Assembly: GCA_903895255.1 (NCBI GenBank)
Contig: CAITTG010000001.1
Coordinates: 21,799 to 85,798, forward strand
Source: an uncultured Verrucomicrobia subdivision 3 bacterium
Lineage (GTDB): Bacteria; Verrucomicrobiota; Verrucomicrobiia; Limisphaerales; UBA11358
Length of the DNA stretch: 64,000 nucleotides
Reading direction: 5' to 3'
Under the pieces are notes generated by a model, which did not search any database, was not told the DNA's origin, and saw only the letters and a list, made by a program, of their open reading frames with translations. Of this stretch, positions 34,893-44,310 are shown one piece after another. The first letter of the stretch is position 1. Each line of letters begins with the position of its first letter. The position numbers and the translations under genes are program-made.

Positions 34893-35053
34893 CACTCGCG
34901 GCGCACCCGTTCTCCCCGGGCGCGCGGAGTTTCGCGGCTGAACTTCACCCGCTGTTAAATGCCCGCGTGAACGAACGCATGGCCGGGCAGCCGGGTTTGC
35001 CGCGCTCCTCACCCCATTCGCAGATGGCTTCAGCCTCGGTTTAACCGTCTCAC

Positions 35054-35095
35054 ACCAAGGTATGCTACCAACCACCACCAGCAGGGTGCTAGGTT
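35054..35095 (+). promoter_or_regulatory. Shared promoter motif of the epoxide hydrolase operon
   Basis: ACCAAGGTATG at 35054-35064 and TAGGTT at 35090-35095, spaced exactly as at 32209-32250 relative to the next ATG. The long motif would sit near -48 to -38, a usual place for a FixJ-type activator. Confidence 0.55.
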
Positions 35096-35101
35096 GGACG
35101 C

Positions 35102-35377
35102 ATGAATGAAAAGCAAAACATATTCGTTGAGATACCTGGCGGAGCGGAATTGAGTCCCTGGGCGGTCAAAATCACCCATGTCCGCCCGGCGCCCGTCATC
35201 AAGCCGAACAGCGATGCCTTTGCCGTTGACTGGCAGCTGGAGGGCGGGGCCGGAGCGGCCACTTCATCGGAAACCAATCTCGCTGGCTGGCGGCAACACA
35301 TTGCCGGTGGCCAGACGAATGGTCGGAGGCGGTCCACATCTTCATTTGGTCCTCCCCGGCGCAAACTGAACAAATAG
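35102..35377 (+). CDS. Small hypothetical protein, first gene after the shared promoter
   Basis: A 91-residue product with no recognised domain. The middle (HVRPAPVIKPNSDAFAVDWQLEGG) looks protein-like; the C-terminus is basic and low in complexity. Its ATG has the same distance to the shared promoter motif as the receiver gene start, and both genes begin with similar codons (ATGA-TGAA), so it may be real or a translated leader. It is followed 23 bases later by the tandem epoxide hydrolase gene. Confidence 0.4.
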   Translation: MNEKQNIFVEIPGGAELSPWAVKITHVRPAPVIKPNSDAFAVDWQLEGGAGAATSSETNLAGWRQHIAGGQTNGRRRSTSSFGPPRRKLNK

Positions 35378-35400
35378 AAAGACCAACAAAAGAACACATT

Positions 35401-37947
35401 ATGAAAACTGCAACAATCACCCAACCGGCGTCCGGCATCCTTTGGCTGCGCGGCTGCGCCCGGCTAATGAACATGGCCTGGCTGCCCCTGGTGGCAGGCA
35501 TCCTGCCACTGACAGCGGTGGCGGCCGCGACGCCCCCCGCCAGTGGCGATCCCGAGGCCATTCGTGCCTTCCATTACCACGCCCCGGAAGCCGCGCTGGC
35601 GGATCTCCGTCAGCGCCTTGCGGCAACGCGGTGGCCGGATCAGGAAATGGTGGCCGATCAATCCCAGGGGGTGCCGCTGGCGAAGCTCCAGGCCCTCGTG
35701 CATTACTGGGGGACCGACTATGACTGGCGGAAGGCGGAGGCAACGTTGAATGCCCTCCCGGAATTTGTGACGACCATCGACGGGCTGGACATTCAATTCA
35801 TCCACGTCCGCTCCAAAAATCCGCAGGCCCTGCCGCTCATCATCACGCATGGCTGGCCGGGCTCGATCCTTGAAATGGTCAAGATTATCGGTCCGCTCAC
35901 CGACCCTGTGGCGTATGGTGGCCGCGCGGAGGACGCTTTTGACGTCGTCATCCCCTCCCTGCCGGGTTATGGCTTTTCGGGCAAACCAACCGGCACCGGC
36001 TGGGACCCGGATCACATTGCCCGCGCCTGGGATGTGCTGATGAAACGCCTGGGGTACAAAACTTACGTGGCGCAAGGCGGCGACTGGGGCTCAGTGGTGG
36101 CGGACGCCATGGGCCGCCAGCAACCGGCGGGACTTTTGGGCATCCATGTCAACATGCCGCCAACCGTGCCGGCGGAAGCGGCAAAAGCGCTCCAAGCCGG
36201 CGGCCCGGCACCGTTGGGATTGTCCGACCAAGAGCAGGCGGCGTTCAATGCCCTGGATCATTTCTATAAAAAGAACTGTGGTTACGCCGCCATGATGGTG
36301 ACCCGCCCGCAGACCCTCGGTTACGGCCTGGCGGATTCGCCGGCCGGTTTGGCCGCCTTCTTTTATGACAAGTTCGCGCAATGGACCGATAGCGGCGGGG
36401 AGCCGGAACGGTCGCTCACGACTGACGAGATGCTCGACGACATCACACTGACGTGGCTCACGGGCACCGCAACTTCCGGGGCGCGGCTCTACTGGGAGAA
36501 CAACAATAATAATTTTAACGCCGTGGACCAGAAGACTGCCGAGATAAAAATCCCCGTGGCCGTGACAGTTTTTCCCGGCGAGATTTACCAGGCTCCGCGG
36601 AGTTGGACCGAGCGCGCCTATCCCAGCCTTGGCTACTTCCATGAAGTGAACAAAGGCGGTCACTTCGCGGCCTGGGAAGAACCGCGGCTCTTTGCGGAAG
36701 AACTTCGCGCGGCGTTTAAAGCCCAGCGCGGCGCCCGGAGTGCGGGATTAGACAGCGCGATTCGCCCCTTCCACATTCACGTTCCGGAAGCGGCACTCGT
36801 TGAGCTGCGCCAGCGAATTGCGGCCACGCGGTGGCCCGAAAAGGAGACCGTGACGGATCAATCCCAGGGCGTGCAACTGGCGACAATGAAGGAGCTGGCC
36901 CGCTATTGGAGCACCGATTATGACTGGCGCAAGTGCGAGGCGAGGCTGAACGCCCTGCCGGAATTCATCACCGAAATCGACGGGGTGGACATCCATTTCA
37001 TTCAAGTGCGCTCGCAGCATAAAAACGCCCTGCCACTGATCATCACCCACGGATGGCCGGGCTCGATCATCGAGCAGTCAAAGATTATTGGTCCGCTCAC
37101 CGATCCAACGGCTTATGGCGGCCGCGCCGAAGATGCCTTTGACGTGGTGATTCCGTCCATGCCGGGCTACGGTTTTTCCGGCAAGCCGGCCACGACCGGC
37201 TGGGACCCCGCCCGCATCGCAAAGGCATGGATAGTGCTCATGAAGCGGCTGGGATACACCCAGTTTGTGGCCCAGGGCGGCGATTGGGGGGACGCCGTCT
37301 CGGAGCAGATGGCGCTGCAAGCGCCGCCGGAATTGCTCGGCATTCACGTCAACATGCCGGCGACGGTGCCGGCTGGCGTCGCCCGGGCGCTCCAGTATAA
37401 CGAACCGCCGCCCGCCAATCTTTCCGCCGAGGAGCGGCACGCCTACGACCAGTTGGACTTTTTCTACCAGCACGGACTGGGCTACGCGATCGAGATGAAG
37501 AACCGCCCGCAGACGCTCTATGGGATCATGGATTCACCCATCGGGCTGGCGGGCTGGATACTGGACCACGACGCCAGCAGTTACGCCCTCATCGCGCGCG
37601 TCTTCGCCGGGCAGCCGGGCGGGCTTACCCGGGATGACGTGCTCGACAACATCACGCTCTACTGGCTGACCGGCACGGCGATTTCCTCGGCGCGGCTTTA
37701 TTGGGAAAACAACCTGGCCTTTTTTGAACCAAAACATGTCGAAATCCCCGTGGCTGTCAGCGTTTTTCCTGACGAAATATACGCCGCCCCCCGGACCTGG
37801 ACCCAGCAGGCGTATCCCAAACTTATCTATTATCATAAACTCGACCAGGGGGGGCATTTTGCGGCCTGGGAGGAGCCAGACCTGTTTGCCCGGGAAATTC
37901 GCGCAGCCTTTGCCCCCTTGCGCCCCGATCTCACCGCCAAAAACTAA
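35401..37947 (+). CDS. Tandem double epoxide hydrolase, exported
   Basis: An 848-residue protein with a hydrophobic N-terminus (about 23-43, signal-like) and two full, similar copies of an epoxide hydrolase (EHN domain plus alpha/beta hydrolase), about 54-445 and 455-848. Each copy has a FHxHxPEAAL start, an HGWPGS oxyanion motif, a GGDWG nucleophile (Asp228 and Asp628, exactly 400 apart) and GGHFAAWEEP (His421 and His819). Such enzymes open epoxides with water. Both copies keep the catalytic residues, so both may be active. A single-chain duplication is unusual, since family members usually contain one copy and work as oligomers. It follows the shared promoter and precedes Ohr and chloroperoxidase genes. 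Confidence 0.9.
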   Translation: MKTATITQPASGILWLRGCARLMNMAWLPLVAGILPLTAVAAATPPASGDPEAIRAFHYHAPEAALADLRQRLAATRWPDQEMVADQSQGVPLAKLQALVHYWGTDYDWRKAEATLNALPEFVTTIDGLDIQFIHVRSKNPQALPLIITHGWPGSILEMVKIIGPLTDPVAYGGRAEDAFDVVIPSLPGYGFSGKPTGTGWDPDHIARAWDVLMKRLGYKTYVAQGGDWGSVVADAMGRQQPAGLLGIHVNMPPTVPAEAAKALQAGGPAPLGLSDQEQAAFNALDHFYKKNCGYAAMMVTRPQTLGYGLADSPAGLAAFFYDKFAQWTDSGGEPERSLTTDEMLDDITLTWLTGTATSGARLYWENNNNNFNAVDQKTAEIKIPVAVTVFPGEIYQAPRSWTERAYPSLGYFHEVNKGGHFAAWEEPRLFAEELRAAFKAQRGARSAGLDSAIRPFHIHVPEAALVELRQRIAATRWPEKETVTDQSQGVQLATMKELARYWSTDYDWRKCEARLNALPEFITEIDGVDIHFIQVRSQHKNALPLIITHGWPGSIIEQSKIIGPLTDPTAYGGRAEDAFDVVIPSMPGYGFSGKPATTGWDPARIAKAWIVLMKRLGYTQFVAQGGDWGDAVSEQMALQAPPELLGIHVNMPATVPAGVARALQYNEPPPANLSAEERHAYDQLDFFYQHGLGYAIEMKNRPQTLYGIMDSPIGLAGWILDHDASSYALIARVFAGQPGGLTRDDVLDNITLYWLTGTAISSARLYWENNLAFFEPKHVEIPVAVSVFPDEIYAAPRTWTQQAYPKLIYYHKLDQGGHFAAWEEPDLFAREIRAAFAPLRPDLTAKN

Positions 37948-37954
37948 TCCAATT

Positions 37955-38434
37955 ATGAACACAGCCAATACCATCCAAGAAAGCAACGTTACTTCACCCG
38001 CGAAAATACTCTACACCGGCATCACGCGCACCACTGGTGGCCGGGATGGCGGTTCGGTGCGGAGCGCCGATGGCCGCCTGGAGCTGAAACTTTCACTTCC
38101 CGGCGCAAGCGGCGGGGGTGCCAATCCCGAGCAGTTGTTCGCGGCCGGTTGGTCGGCCTGCTTTATCGGGGCGATGAAAATTGCGGCGGGCAAGCTGAAG
38201 GTCAGGTTGCCGCCGGATACCGCCATTGAGGCCGAGGTGGATCTTTGTCTGGCGGCCGAGGGTTATTTCCTCCAAGCCCGCCTGAATGTCTCGCTGCCAG
38301 GCTTGGATCGTGATGTCGCCCGGACATTGGTGAATGCGGCCCATCAGACCTGCCCGTATTCAAAAGCCACGCGCGGCAACATCCCCGTCACCATCAATAT
38401 TATTGAGGCCGGACTGGCTGCCCCGCAAACCTGA
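37955..38434 (+). CDS. Ohr/OsmC-type organic hydroperoxide reductase
   Basis: A 159-residue Ohr-family peroxidase. Cys69 in WSACFIGAM and Cys133 in HQTCPYSKA are the peroxidatic and resolving cysteines, and the N-terminus with KILYTGITRTTGGRDG is typical. It reduces organic (lipid) hydroperoxides in the cytoplasm with lipoylated-protein or thiol electrons. It lies 7 bases after the epoxide hydrolase gene and is probably in the same transcript. The start is the ATG at 37955. No OhrR gene is near, so control is likely through the operon promoter. Confidence 0.92.
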   Translation: MNTANTIQESNVTSPAKILYTGITRTTGGRDGGSVRSADGRLELKLSLPGASGGGANPEQLFAAGWSACFIGAMKIAAGKLKVRLPPDTAIEAEVDLCLAAEGYFLQARLNVSLPGLDRDVARTLVNAAHQTCPYSKATRGNIPVTINIIEAGLAAPQT

Positions 38435-38572
38435 ACCAGAACCTGCCAGGCCTAAAACCGCCGGCGCCACCAGGACTTAAAACAAGGTGCGCCGGCCACA
38501 AAATACGAATATAATAACCACGCTTGCAACGGGATCTGGATAATGAATTAACACGAAAAGGCGACAACATAT

Positions 38573-39394
38573 ATGAACACAATCACCACCAAAGACGGTA
38601 CGCAAATCTACTTCAAGGACTGGGGCGCCGGCCAGCCAGTCGTTTTCAGCCATGGCTGGCCGCTGAGCGCGGATGCTTTTGAAGATCAAATGTTTTATCT
38701 GGCTGCCCGCGGTTACCGTTGTATCGCGCATGACCGCCGTGGTCATGGCCGTTCCAGCCAGCCTTGGAACGGTAATGATCTTGATACCTACGCGGACGAC
38801 CTGGCCGAACTCGTCCAAACCTTGGATTTGCAGAATGCCGTCCATGTTGGACATTCCACGGGCGGTGGCGAAGTTGCCCGTTATATTGGGCGTCATGGCA
38901 CGCAGCGCGTCGCCAAGGCGGTTTTAATCGGCGCCATTCCACCACTGATGCTGAAAACCGCGGCGAATCCGGGCGGGTTGCCCCGGGAAGTTTTCGACGG
39001 GATTCGCGCCGGCGTGGTGGCCGACCGTTCGCAATTTTTCAAGGATCTCACCCTGCCGTTTTATGGCTATAACCGGCCCGGGGCAACGATTTCCGAGGGG
39101 GTGCGCGAGGCGTTCTGGCGACAAGGAATGCTGGCGGGCTTCCCGGCCAGTTACTTTTGCATCAAGGCATTTTCGGAAACGGATTTGACGGAAGACTTAA
39201 AGAAAATCACGGTGCCGACGCTGATCTTGCATGGCGACGATGACCAGATTGTCCCGATTGGAAATTCCGCTTTGTTGTCGGCTCAGCTCGTTAAGCACGC
39301 GACTTTAAAGGTGTTCCAGGGGGCGTCGCATGGTCTGTGCACCACGCACAAAGACCAGGTGAATGAGGAGTTGCTGGCCTTTATCAAGGCTTGA
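38573..39394 (+). CDS. Non-heme chloroperoxidase-like alpha/beta hydrolase
   Basis: A 273-residue alpha/beta hydrolase of the cofactor-free haloperoxidase group. The nucleophile is Ser95 in [12 protein letters not shown], the acid is in HGDDDQIVP (about 222-224) and the catalytic His is His253 in [20 protein letters not shown] is the oxyanion region. These proteins are esterases or perhydrolases in vitro and their real substrates are usually unknown. It lies 138 bases after the Ohr gene with a possible own promoter (TATAAT-like word near 38510), so it may be expressed separately. Confidence 0.88.
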   Translation: MNTITTKDGTQIYFKDWGAGQPVVFSHGWPLSADAFEDQMFYLAARGYRCIAHDRRGHGRSSQPWNGNDLDTYADDLAELVQTLDLQNAVHVGHSTGGGEVARYIGRHGTQRVAKAVLIGAIPPLMLKTAANPGGLPREVFDGIRAGVVADRSQFFKDLTLPFYGYNRPGATISEGVREAFWRQGMLAGFPASYFCIKAFSETDLTEDLKKITVPTLILHGDDDQIVPIGNSALLSAQLVKHATLKVFQGASHGLCTTHKDQVNEELLAFIKA

Positions 39395-39511
39395 ACCCAA
39401 ATTCTTCCTAGCCGCCGGCGCCCCAGCCAGCCGGAGCGCAGGAGTGGTATCGTCCGGGCAAGGAATCGGGAGTGGTTCTGGGTGACGCGGACTGGCGACG
39501 CGACTTGGCGA

Positions 39512-40372
39512 CTACTGGCGTGCGGCCTCGATCAAGGCCTCCGCCAGTTGTTGCGGGGTCCAGTTGTTGCCATCGAAGAGTCGGTGAATGCGGCCCTGCG
39601 AGTCGAGGATGATGGTGCGCAGGTTGTGGGAGATGCTGCCGTTCTGGCGCATGATCATCAAGTCCAGGCGCGGGGCCAGGGGCATGAGCTGGTTCAAGGG
39701 GACGGCCGCGAAGAGCCAGTGACTGGCATTCGCCCCGCGATAGGAGCTTGCGTAGTTGGCGAGGGTCGCCGGAGTGTCAATCTCCGGGTCGAAAGAGAGC
39801 GAGAGCAGTTGCCAGTTGGCGGGGGCGTTGGTCACGGCCAGGAGGATATCGCGGGTGGCGGCGAAGTTGCGATTCATGCGCGGGCAGAAGTCGGGCAGGG
39901 GACAGCGCGTGAAAAAGAAGGTGAAGGCCACGGCCGAGCCGCGAAAATCGGAGAGGTGCCGGACGGTTCCGGTTTCGCTGGTGAAGGCCAGGTCCGGCAT
40001 CATGTCGCCGGGTTTTAGTTCGTCCAGCACCGGGGCGGGCGCGGCGGTGGAGGCCAGGGTGGTTTGCCCCAGGCGCTCGAAGTTTTGCGCCCAGTCATCG
40101 TTGGTGCCCACGACGAGTTGAAAATTGACGATATCGCCGGGGGCCAGGCCGGCCAGGGCATTGGTGTCGCGCACCGGAAAATCCATGGTCATGGCGGGCA
40201 TGTAGCCGGGAATGGCGTCGTGCGCGATGGTCACCCAATGGCGGTCAGGCGGGATTTTTTGGATGATGCCGTGGACGGCGTGAGTTGGGAGGGCTGAATC
40301 GGAGGGGTTGGCCGGTTTGCAGCCAGTAGCCAACAGGAGCAGGGATAAGCACAACGCCATCAAGACCTTCAT
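39512..40372 (-). CDS. SCO1/SenC lipoprotein with an N-terminal CusF-like copper domain
   Basis: A 286-residue lipoprotein (lipobox LLATGC, Cys18). Residues about 30-110 look like a CusF-type copper/silver-binding OB domain (HDAIPGYMPAMTMDFPV with Met and His). Residues about 120-286 are a thioredoxin-fold SCO domain with Cys157 and Cys163 in TRCPLPDFCPRM; the Cys pair is separated by five residues instead of three, which is seen in some bacterial SCO proteins. It probably carries copper to cytochrome oxidase or defends against copper. The start overlaps the upstream SCO gene by 4 bases. Confidence 0.85.
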   Translation of the reverse strand: MKVLMALCLSLLLLATGCKPANPSDSALPTHAVHGIIQKIPPDRHWVTIAHDAIPGYMPAMTMDFPVRDTNALAGLAPGDIVNFQLVVGTNDDWAQNFERLGQTTLASTAAPAPVLDELKPGDMMPDLAFTSETGTVRHLSDFRGSAVAFTFFFTRCPLPDFCPRMNRNFAATRDILLAVTNAPANWQLLSLSFDPEIDTPATLANYASSYRGANASHWLFAAVPLNQLMPLAPRLDLMIMRQNGSISHNLRTIILDSQGRIHRLFDGNNWTPQQLAEALIEAARQ

Positions 40373-41025
40373 AATGATTTTTTCCGCAGGTCCGCGATGG
40401 CGTTGACCACGTTGCTGGCGACGTCGTCGCTCAGGCCGTCGAAGTACACGCGCACGTGGCCTTGGGGGTCCACCAAGGCCATGCGGTCAGTGTGGGAAAA
40501 GTTGCCGGGCATGTAGCTGAAGGGATCGTTGAGGTCCTGGTTGAGAAAGCTGGTGGCAATCAAATGGTAGAGGTTGGTTTGGTCGCCGGTGAGCAGGAGC
40601 CAGCGCGCGGGGTCGGCGCCGTACTTTTTCCCATAATCGGCGAGCACCGCGACGGTGTCGTCGCGCGGGTCCACGGTGAGCGAGAGCAGCCGCACATCCG
40701 GCTGGTGGGCGGTGAGTTGTTGGATTTCGGCCACGTGGCGGTTGACCACGGGGCAGGTGAGCGAACAACTGGTCAGGAGGAAATCCACCACGACGTATTT
40801 GCCCGTCAGTTCGGTTTCGGTCACCGTGCGGCCAATTTGGTTGGTCAGCGCAAAGCTGACCAAAGTGCGCGGGTGGTCGGGGGCGAAGCCGGGCGCTTGG
40901 GGATGGAGACCAGAATAGGCCACCACCAGCCAGCCGCCGATGGCGGCCAGCAAGGACAGCCCCACCACAAAGAGGATGAAGAGCCGGCCTTCGCCTTCGG
41001 AGCTGGGATGATTTTGATCCGTCAT
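40369..41025 (-). CDS. SCO1/SenC-family copper chaperone
   Basis: A 218-residue protein with one N-terminal membrane helix (about 14-38) and a periplasmic SCO domain. The copper ligands are Cys87 and Cys91 in TSCSLTCP (CX3C) and His178 in NFSHTDRM. Family members insert copper into the CuA centre of cytochrome c oxidase. It is the first gene of the two-gene SCO operon. No oxidase genes are in the window; the next gene upstream is on the opposite strand, so the pair stands alone here. Confidence 0.9.
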   Translation of the reverse strand: MTDQNHPSSEGEGRLFILFVVGLSLLAAIGGWLVVAYSGLHPQAPGFAPDHPRTLVSFALTNQIGRTVTETELTGKYVVVDFLLTSCSLTCPVVNRHVAEIQQLTAHQPDVRLLSLTVDPRDDTVAVLADYGKKYGADPARWLLLTGDQTNLYHLIATSFLNQDLNDPFSYMPGNFSHTDRMALVDPQGHVRVYFDGLSDDVASNVVNAIADLRKKSL

Positions 41026-41184
41026 GGACGATTTATAATAATCCGGAATGGGTTGGCTGGCGAGTTTCTTGCACGAGGGGTTATTCCGTCTGAAAGGCCG
41101 ATTGTCAGTGCCCGCCTTCAGGGTGCTGTTAAAAAGAAGGTGTCAGCCGGGTCTGAATGACTATCATGAGCTCGTGGTTCGCCC

Positions 41185-43338
41185 ATGATAACCCGGCGTT
41201 TTTCATCCCGTCTCTTTGCCTTGTTTGAGCACTCGGTGCTCACGCTGGATGTTGCCCGGGCGCTGCGCAGTTCGCTGGCGTTCACCGTGGCGTGGATCGT
41301 CTGCCTCTGGACCGGGCACCCGGTCGCGGCGGTGTTTGCCGCCACGGCGGGCCAAAACCTGGCGCTGGTGGATGTGCGGGGCGATTACCGGGCGCGGCTG
41401 GTCATCCTGCTGACCATGACAGCGGTGATGGCGGGGAGCGTGATGGCCGGACGTTTGACGGGCAACAATGTCTGGAGCGCGACGTTGATGGTGGGCGCAC
41501 TGGCCTTGCTAGGCAGCGCCGCGCGGCATTTGAGCGCGGATTACGGGCCCAATCTGGCTGTCGTTTCCGCGCTGCTGTTTCTCTTTGCCCTCGCCCAGCC
41601 GGGCGACTGGCAAGCCGGCTGGCAAACGGTGAAGTGGGTGTTAATTGGTTGCGGCGGCGGTCTCGGGCTGCAGTTGCTGGGCTGGTTCATCCGGCCGCAA
41701 CATCCCGTGCGCCATGCGGTCGCGGAAAGCTGGGTGGCCGCCTCGGACCTGATGACCGCGATGCGCACCGGGACGGGCGATCTTCAACTCGGCCCCAACC
41801 CGGTCGCCGTGAAGGAAAGCGCGCTGCGGACAACGGTGGATCAGACGCTGAAGGCCATTGACGCGGCGACCACGCCCGGGCGGAAGGATTTTTTTCAACA
41901 TCTGGATGACGCCACCCAGATCGCCGCCCGGCTGGCCACCCGGGTTTCGGCCTTCAACACGGCGCTGGAACCACTCCGGTCCCGGGCGGACTTTGCCCAG
42001 GTGGCGCCCACCCTGGACATCCTGCTGCAAGCCGTCGCCAATCTCGGCCGCTCGGCGGCGCTCACGCTCATCACCCACCGGCCGGAACAATTCCTGGCCC
42101 TGGAAGTGCGGTTGCGGCGTTGCAGCCAGCTGGCGCGGATTCTGGACGCCCGCCTGGCGGCGTTGCCGAACTCGGGCACGGACGCGGCGCTGGCGCGGCA
42201 GATGCTCGAACAGGTGGCCCGGCTGTTCCCCGAAATCGGCACCACCATCATGGCCACCGTGGACCACGGCGCGGCCCATGCCACGTTTGCGCTGCGGCTG
42301 CCGGAATTGAGCGGACTCTCCCTCCGCTCGCTGAGCTCCTGGGTCAATCCCGCGCCGGAACTGGACCCGGTGCTGGTCCGCCACGCCCTGCGCATCGCGC
42401 TGCTGATGATGGTGGCGGTGGCCGCCTATAAGTGGTTCCACATCCCGCGCGGTTACTGGATTGCATTCACTGCCGTCATCGTGCTGCAGCCGGACTACGG
42501 GTCCACATATGAAAAGGCTGGCCAGCGCATCGTGGGCACCCTGGCGGGCTGTGTTCTGGCCAGTTTTGTGCTCTGGGTTCAACCGCCGGAGCCCGTGTTG
42601 ATTTTGCTCACGGCCATCGCGGCATTTTATTTCGCCTATTATTTAAAAAAGCGGTACGGGCTGGCGGTGTATTTCGTGACCTTGATGCTGGTGCTGATCT
42701 CGGATGCCGTCGAGCCGGTGACGTGGGAGTTCACCCGGGCCCGGCTGCTCGCCACCCTCGCGGGCGGCGGGATGGCCTTGTTTGCCTCGCAATTTTTATG
42801 GCCGAAATGGGAAAAGCAGCAATTTCCCAAGATTCTGGCCGCCGCCGTGCGGGCGAACCGGAATTACCTGGCCGCCATCGTGGCGGCCCTGACTCAGGGG
42901 AAGGCGTTTGATGGGCCGGTCATCGTGCGCAAACGCGAGGCGGAGCGCGCGAACAATCTGACCACTGCCTCGTTGCAACGCATGCTGGGCGAGCCCGCCG
43001 AACAGCAAGTGCAAATCGAAAGCGCCGCCGCGCTGACGGCCTGCAATCAGCGGTTGACCCGCGCGGCCACGGTCCTGGCCGTTCACCTCAACCAGCGCTC
43101 GGCCTTTCATCCGCCGGAGTTCCTGGAGCTGGGCGAGGCCATTAACGGGGCGTTGGAAGCGCTGGCCGTGCAGATTGAACAGGCGACGGCCCCGGCGAAA
43201 CCGCTGGCGTTTCCGCCGATACCGCGCCCGCCCGCGGAGGACGCCGCCGCGCTGGTGGTTTATGGCCAGTTGGCGCGCATCCTCACGGAGATTGAGGCGA
43301 TGGCGCTGGCCAAAGACGCTGCCGCTCCCACTGGTTAA
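41185..43338 (+). CDS. FUSC-family inner-membrane exporter (YccS/AaeB-like)
   Basis: A 717-residue protein with two blocks of about six hydrophobic helices (about residues 25-170 and 405-550), separated by a soluble part of about 230 residues, and a C-terminal soluble domain. This duplicated layout, with GYWIAFTAVIVLQPDYGSTYEKAGQRIVGTLAG in the second block, is the FUSC/aromatic-acid-exporter signature. Family members export aromatic acids or fusaric acid, usually with a membrane fusion protein. No such partner is next to it. Substrate unknown. Confidence 0.88.
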   Translation: MITRRFSSRLFALFEHSVLTLDVARALRSSLAFTVAWIVCLWTGHPVAAVFAATAGQNLALVDVRGDYRARLVILLTMTAVMAGSVMAGRLTGNNVWSATLMVGALALLGSAARHLSADYGPNLAVVSALLFLFALAQPGDWQAGWQTVKWVLIGCGGGLGLQLLGWFIRPQHPVRHAVAESWVAASDLMTAMRTGTGDLQLGPNPVAVKESALRTTVDQTLKAIDAATTPGRKDFFQHLDDATQIAARLATRVSAFNTALEPLRSRADFAQVAPTLDILLQAVANLGRSAALTLITHRPEQFLALEVRLRRCSQLARILDARLAALPNSGTDAALARQMLEQVARLFPEIGTTIMATVDHGAAHATFALRLPELSGLSLRSLSSWVNPAPELDPVLVRHALRIALLMMVAVAAYKWFHIPRGYWIAFTAVIVLQPDYGSTYEKAGQRIVGTLAGCVLASFVLWVQPPEPVLILLTAIAAFYFAYYLKKRYGLAVYFVTLMLVLISDAVEPVTWEFTRARLLATLAGGGMALFASQFLWPKWEKQQFPKILAAAVRANRNYLAAIVAALTQGKAFDGPVIVRKREAERANNLTTASLQRMLGEPAEQQVQIESAAALTACNQRLTRAATVLAVHLNQRSAFHPPEFLELGEAINGALEALAVQIEQATAPAKPLAFPPIPRPPAEDAAALVVYGQLARILTEIEAMALAKDAAAPTG

Positions 43339-43352
43339 GTCGCCGGGGAGAG

Positions 43353-44249
43353 TTAACTGACCGACCAGTTCAAAATCGACTTCTGCACGTGGAGGCGGTT
43401 TTCGGCCTGGGTGAAAATGGTGTTCGCGTGGGCTTCAAAGGTCTCAGCGTCAATTTCCTTCCCGCGATAGGCGGGCAGGCAGTGCATGACCAGCGCGCCG
43501 GGTTTGGCCAGTTTGACGAGCCGGGCATTGATCTGATAGCCCGCCAGCACCGCCAGCCGGTCGGCCGCCTCGGCTTCCTTGCCCATGGACACCCAGACAT
43601 CCGTGTATAGTAAATCCGCCCCGGTGGCGGCGGTGTTCAAATCGGTGGTGCAATGCACACTGCCCCCCGCCCGCGCAAGAATCTCCGGCGCGGGTTGAAA
43701 GGCTTTGGGCGCGGCGATGCGCAGTTCAAAGCCCAGTTTGGCGGCGGCAAAGATCCAGGAGACGGGCATGTTGCAGGCCCCGTCGCCAATGAAGGTCACC
43801 ACTTTCCCGGCGATGGGGCCGTTCGTTTCCTCAAAGGTGAAAATATCCGTCAGCACCTGGCAGGGATGTTCGTCATCGGTCAGGGCATTGATGGTGGGAA
43901 TTTGGGAATACTCCGCGAATTCCTCCACATCCGCCTGCGCAAAGGTGCGGATGACCGCGCCATGGATCATGCGGCCCAGGACCCGGGCGGTGTCCTTGAT
44001 GGGTTCGCCCCGGCCGAGTTGAATATCATTGGCGTTGAGAAACATCACCTGCCCGCCGAGTTCCCGGATGCCCACCTCGAAGGACACGCGGGTGCGCGTG
44101 GAGGATTTGGAAAAAATGAGCGCCCAGGTCTGGCCCGCGAGCGGCCGGGCGGCGGAGTGGCCGCGTTCGCGTTTGAACGTGGTGGCATCCCGCAGGATTC
44201 GGGTGAAATCCGGCGCGGCTAACTTCTCAAGGGACAGCAGGCTTTTCAT
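43353..44249 (-). CDS. argF: Ornithine carbamoyltransferase
   Basis: A 298-residue transcarbamylase that makes citrulline from ornithine and carbamoyl phosphate. The signatures are FSKSSTRTRVSFEVG (carbamoyl phosphate loop STRTR), DDEHPCQVLTDIFT, and HCLPAYRGKEI, the ornithine-binding/HCLP motif. It is the last gene of the arginine cluster and is separated from the glycosylase by about 60 bases. Confidence 0.95.
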   Translation of the reverse strand: MKSLLSLEKLAAPDFTRILRDATTFKRERGHSAARPLAGQTWALIFSKSSTRTRVSFEVGIRELGGQVMFLNANDIQLGRGEPIKDTARVLGRMIHGAVIRTFAQADVEEFAEYSQIPTINALTDDEHPCQVLTDIFTFEETNGPIAGKVVTFIGDGACNMPVSWIFAAAKLGFELRIAAPKAFQPAPEILARAGGSVHCTTDLNTAATGADLLYTDVWVSMGKEAEAADRLAVLAGYQINARLVKLAKPGALVMHCLPAYRGKEIDAETFEAHANTIFTQAENRLHVQKSILNWSVS

Positions 44250-44310
44250 GTCGCATAGCTTTTGGGATTACCGCCCAAAGTGGTTTTATAAACCAAACCG
44301 GGGTGGCTCG

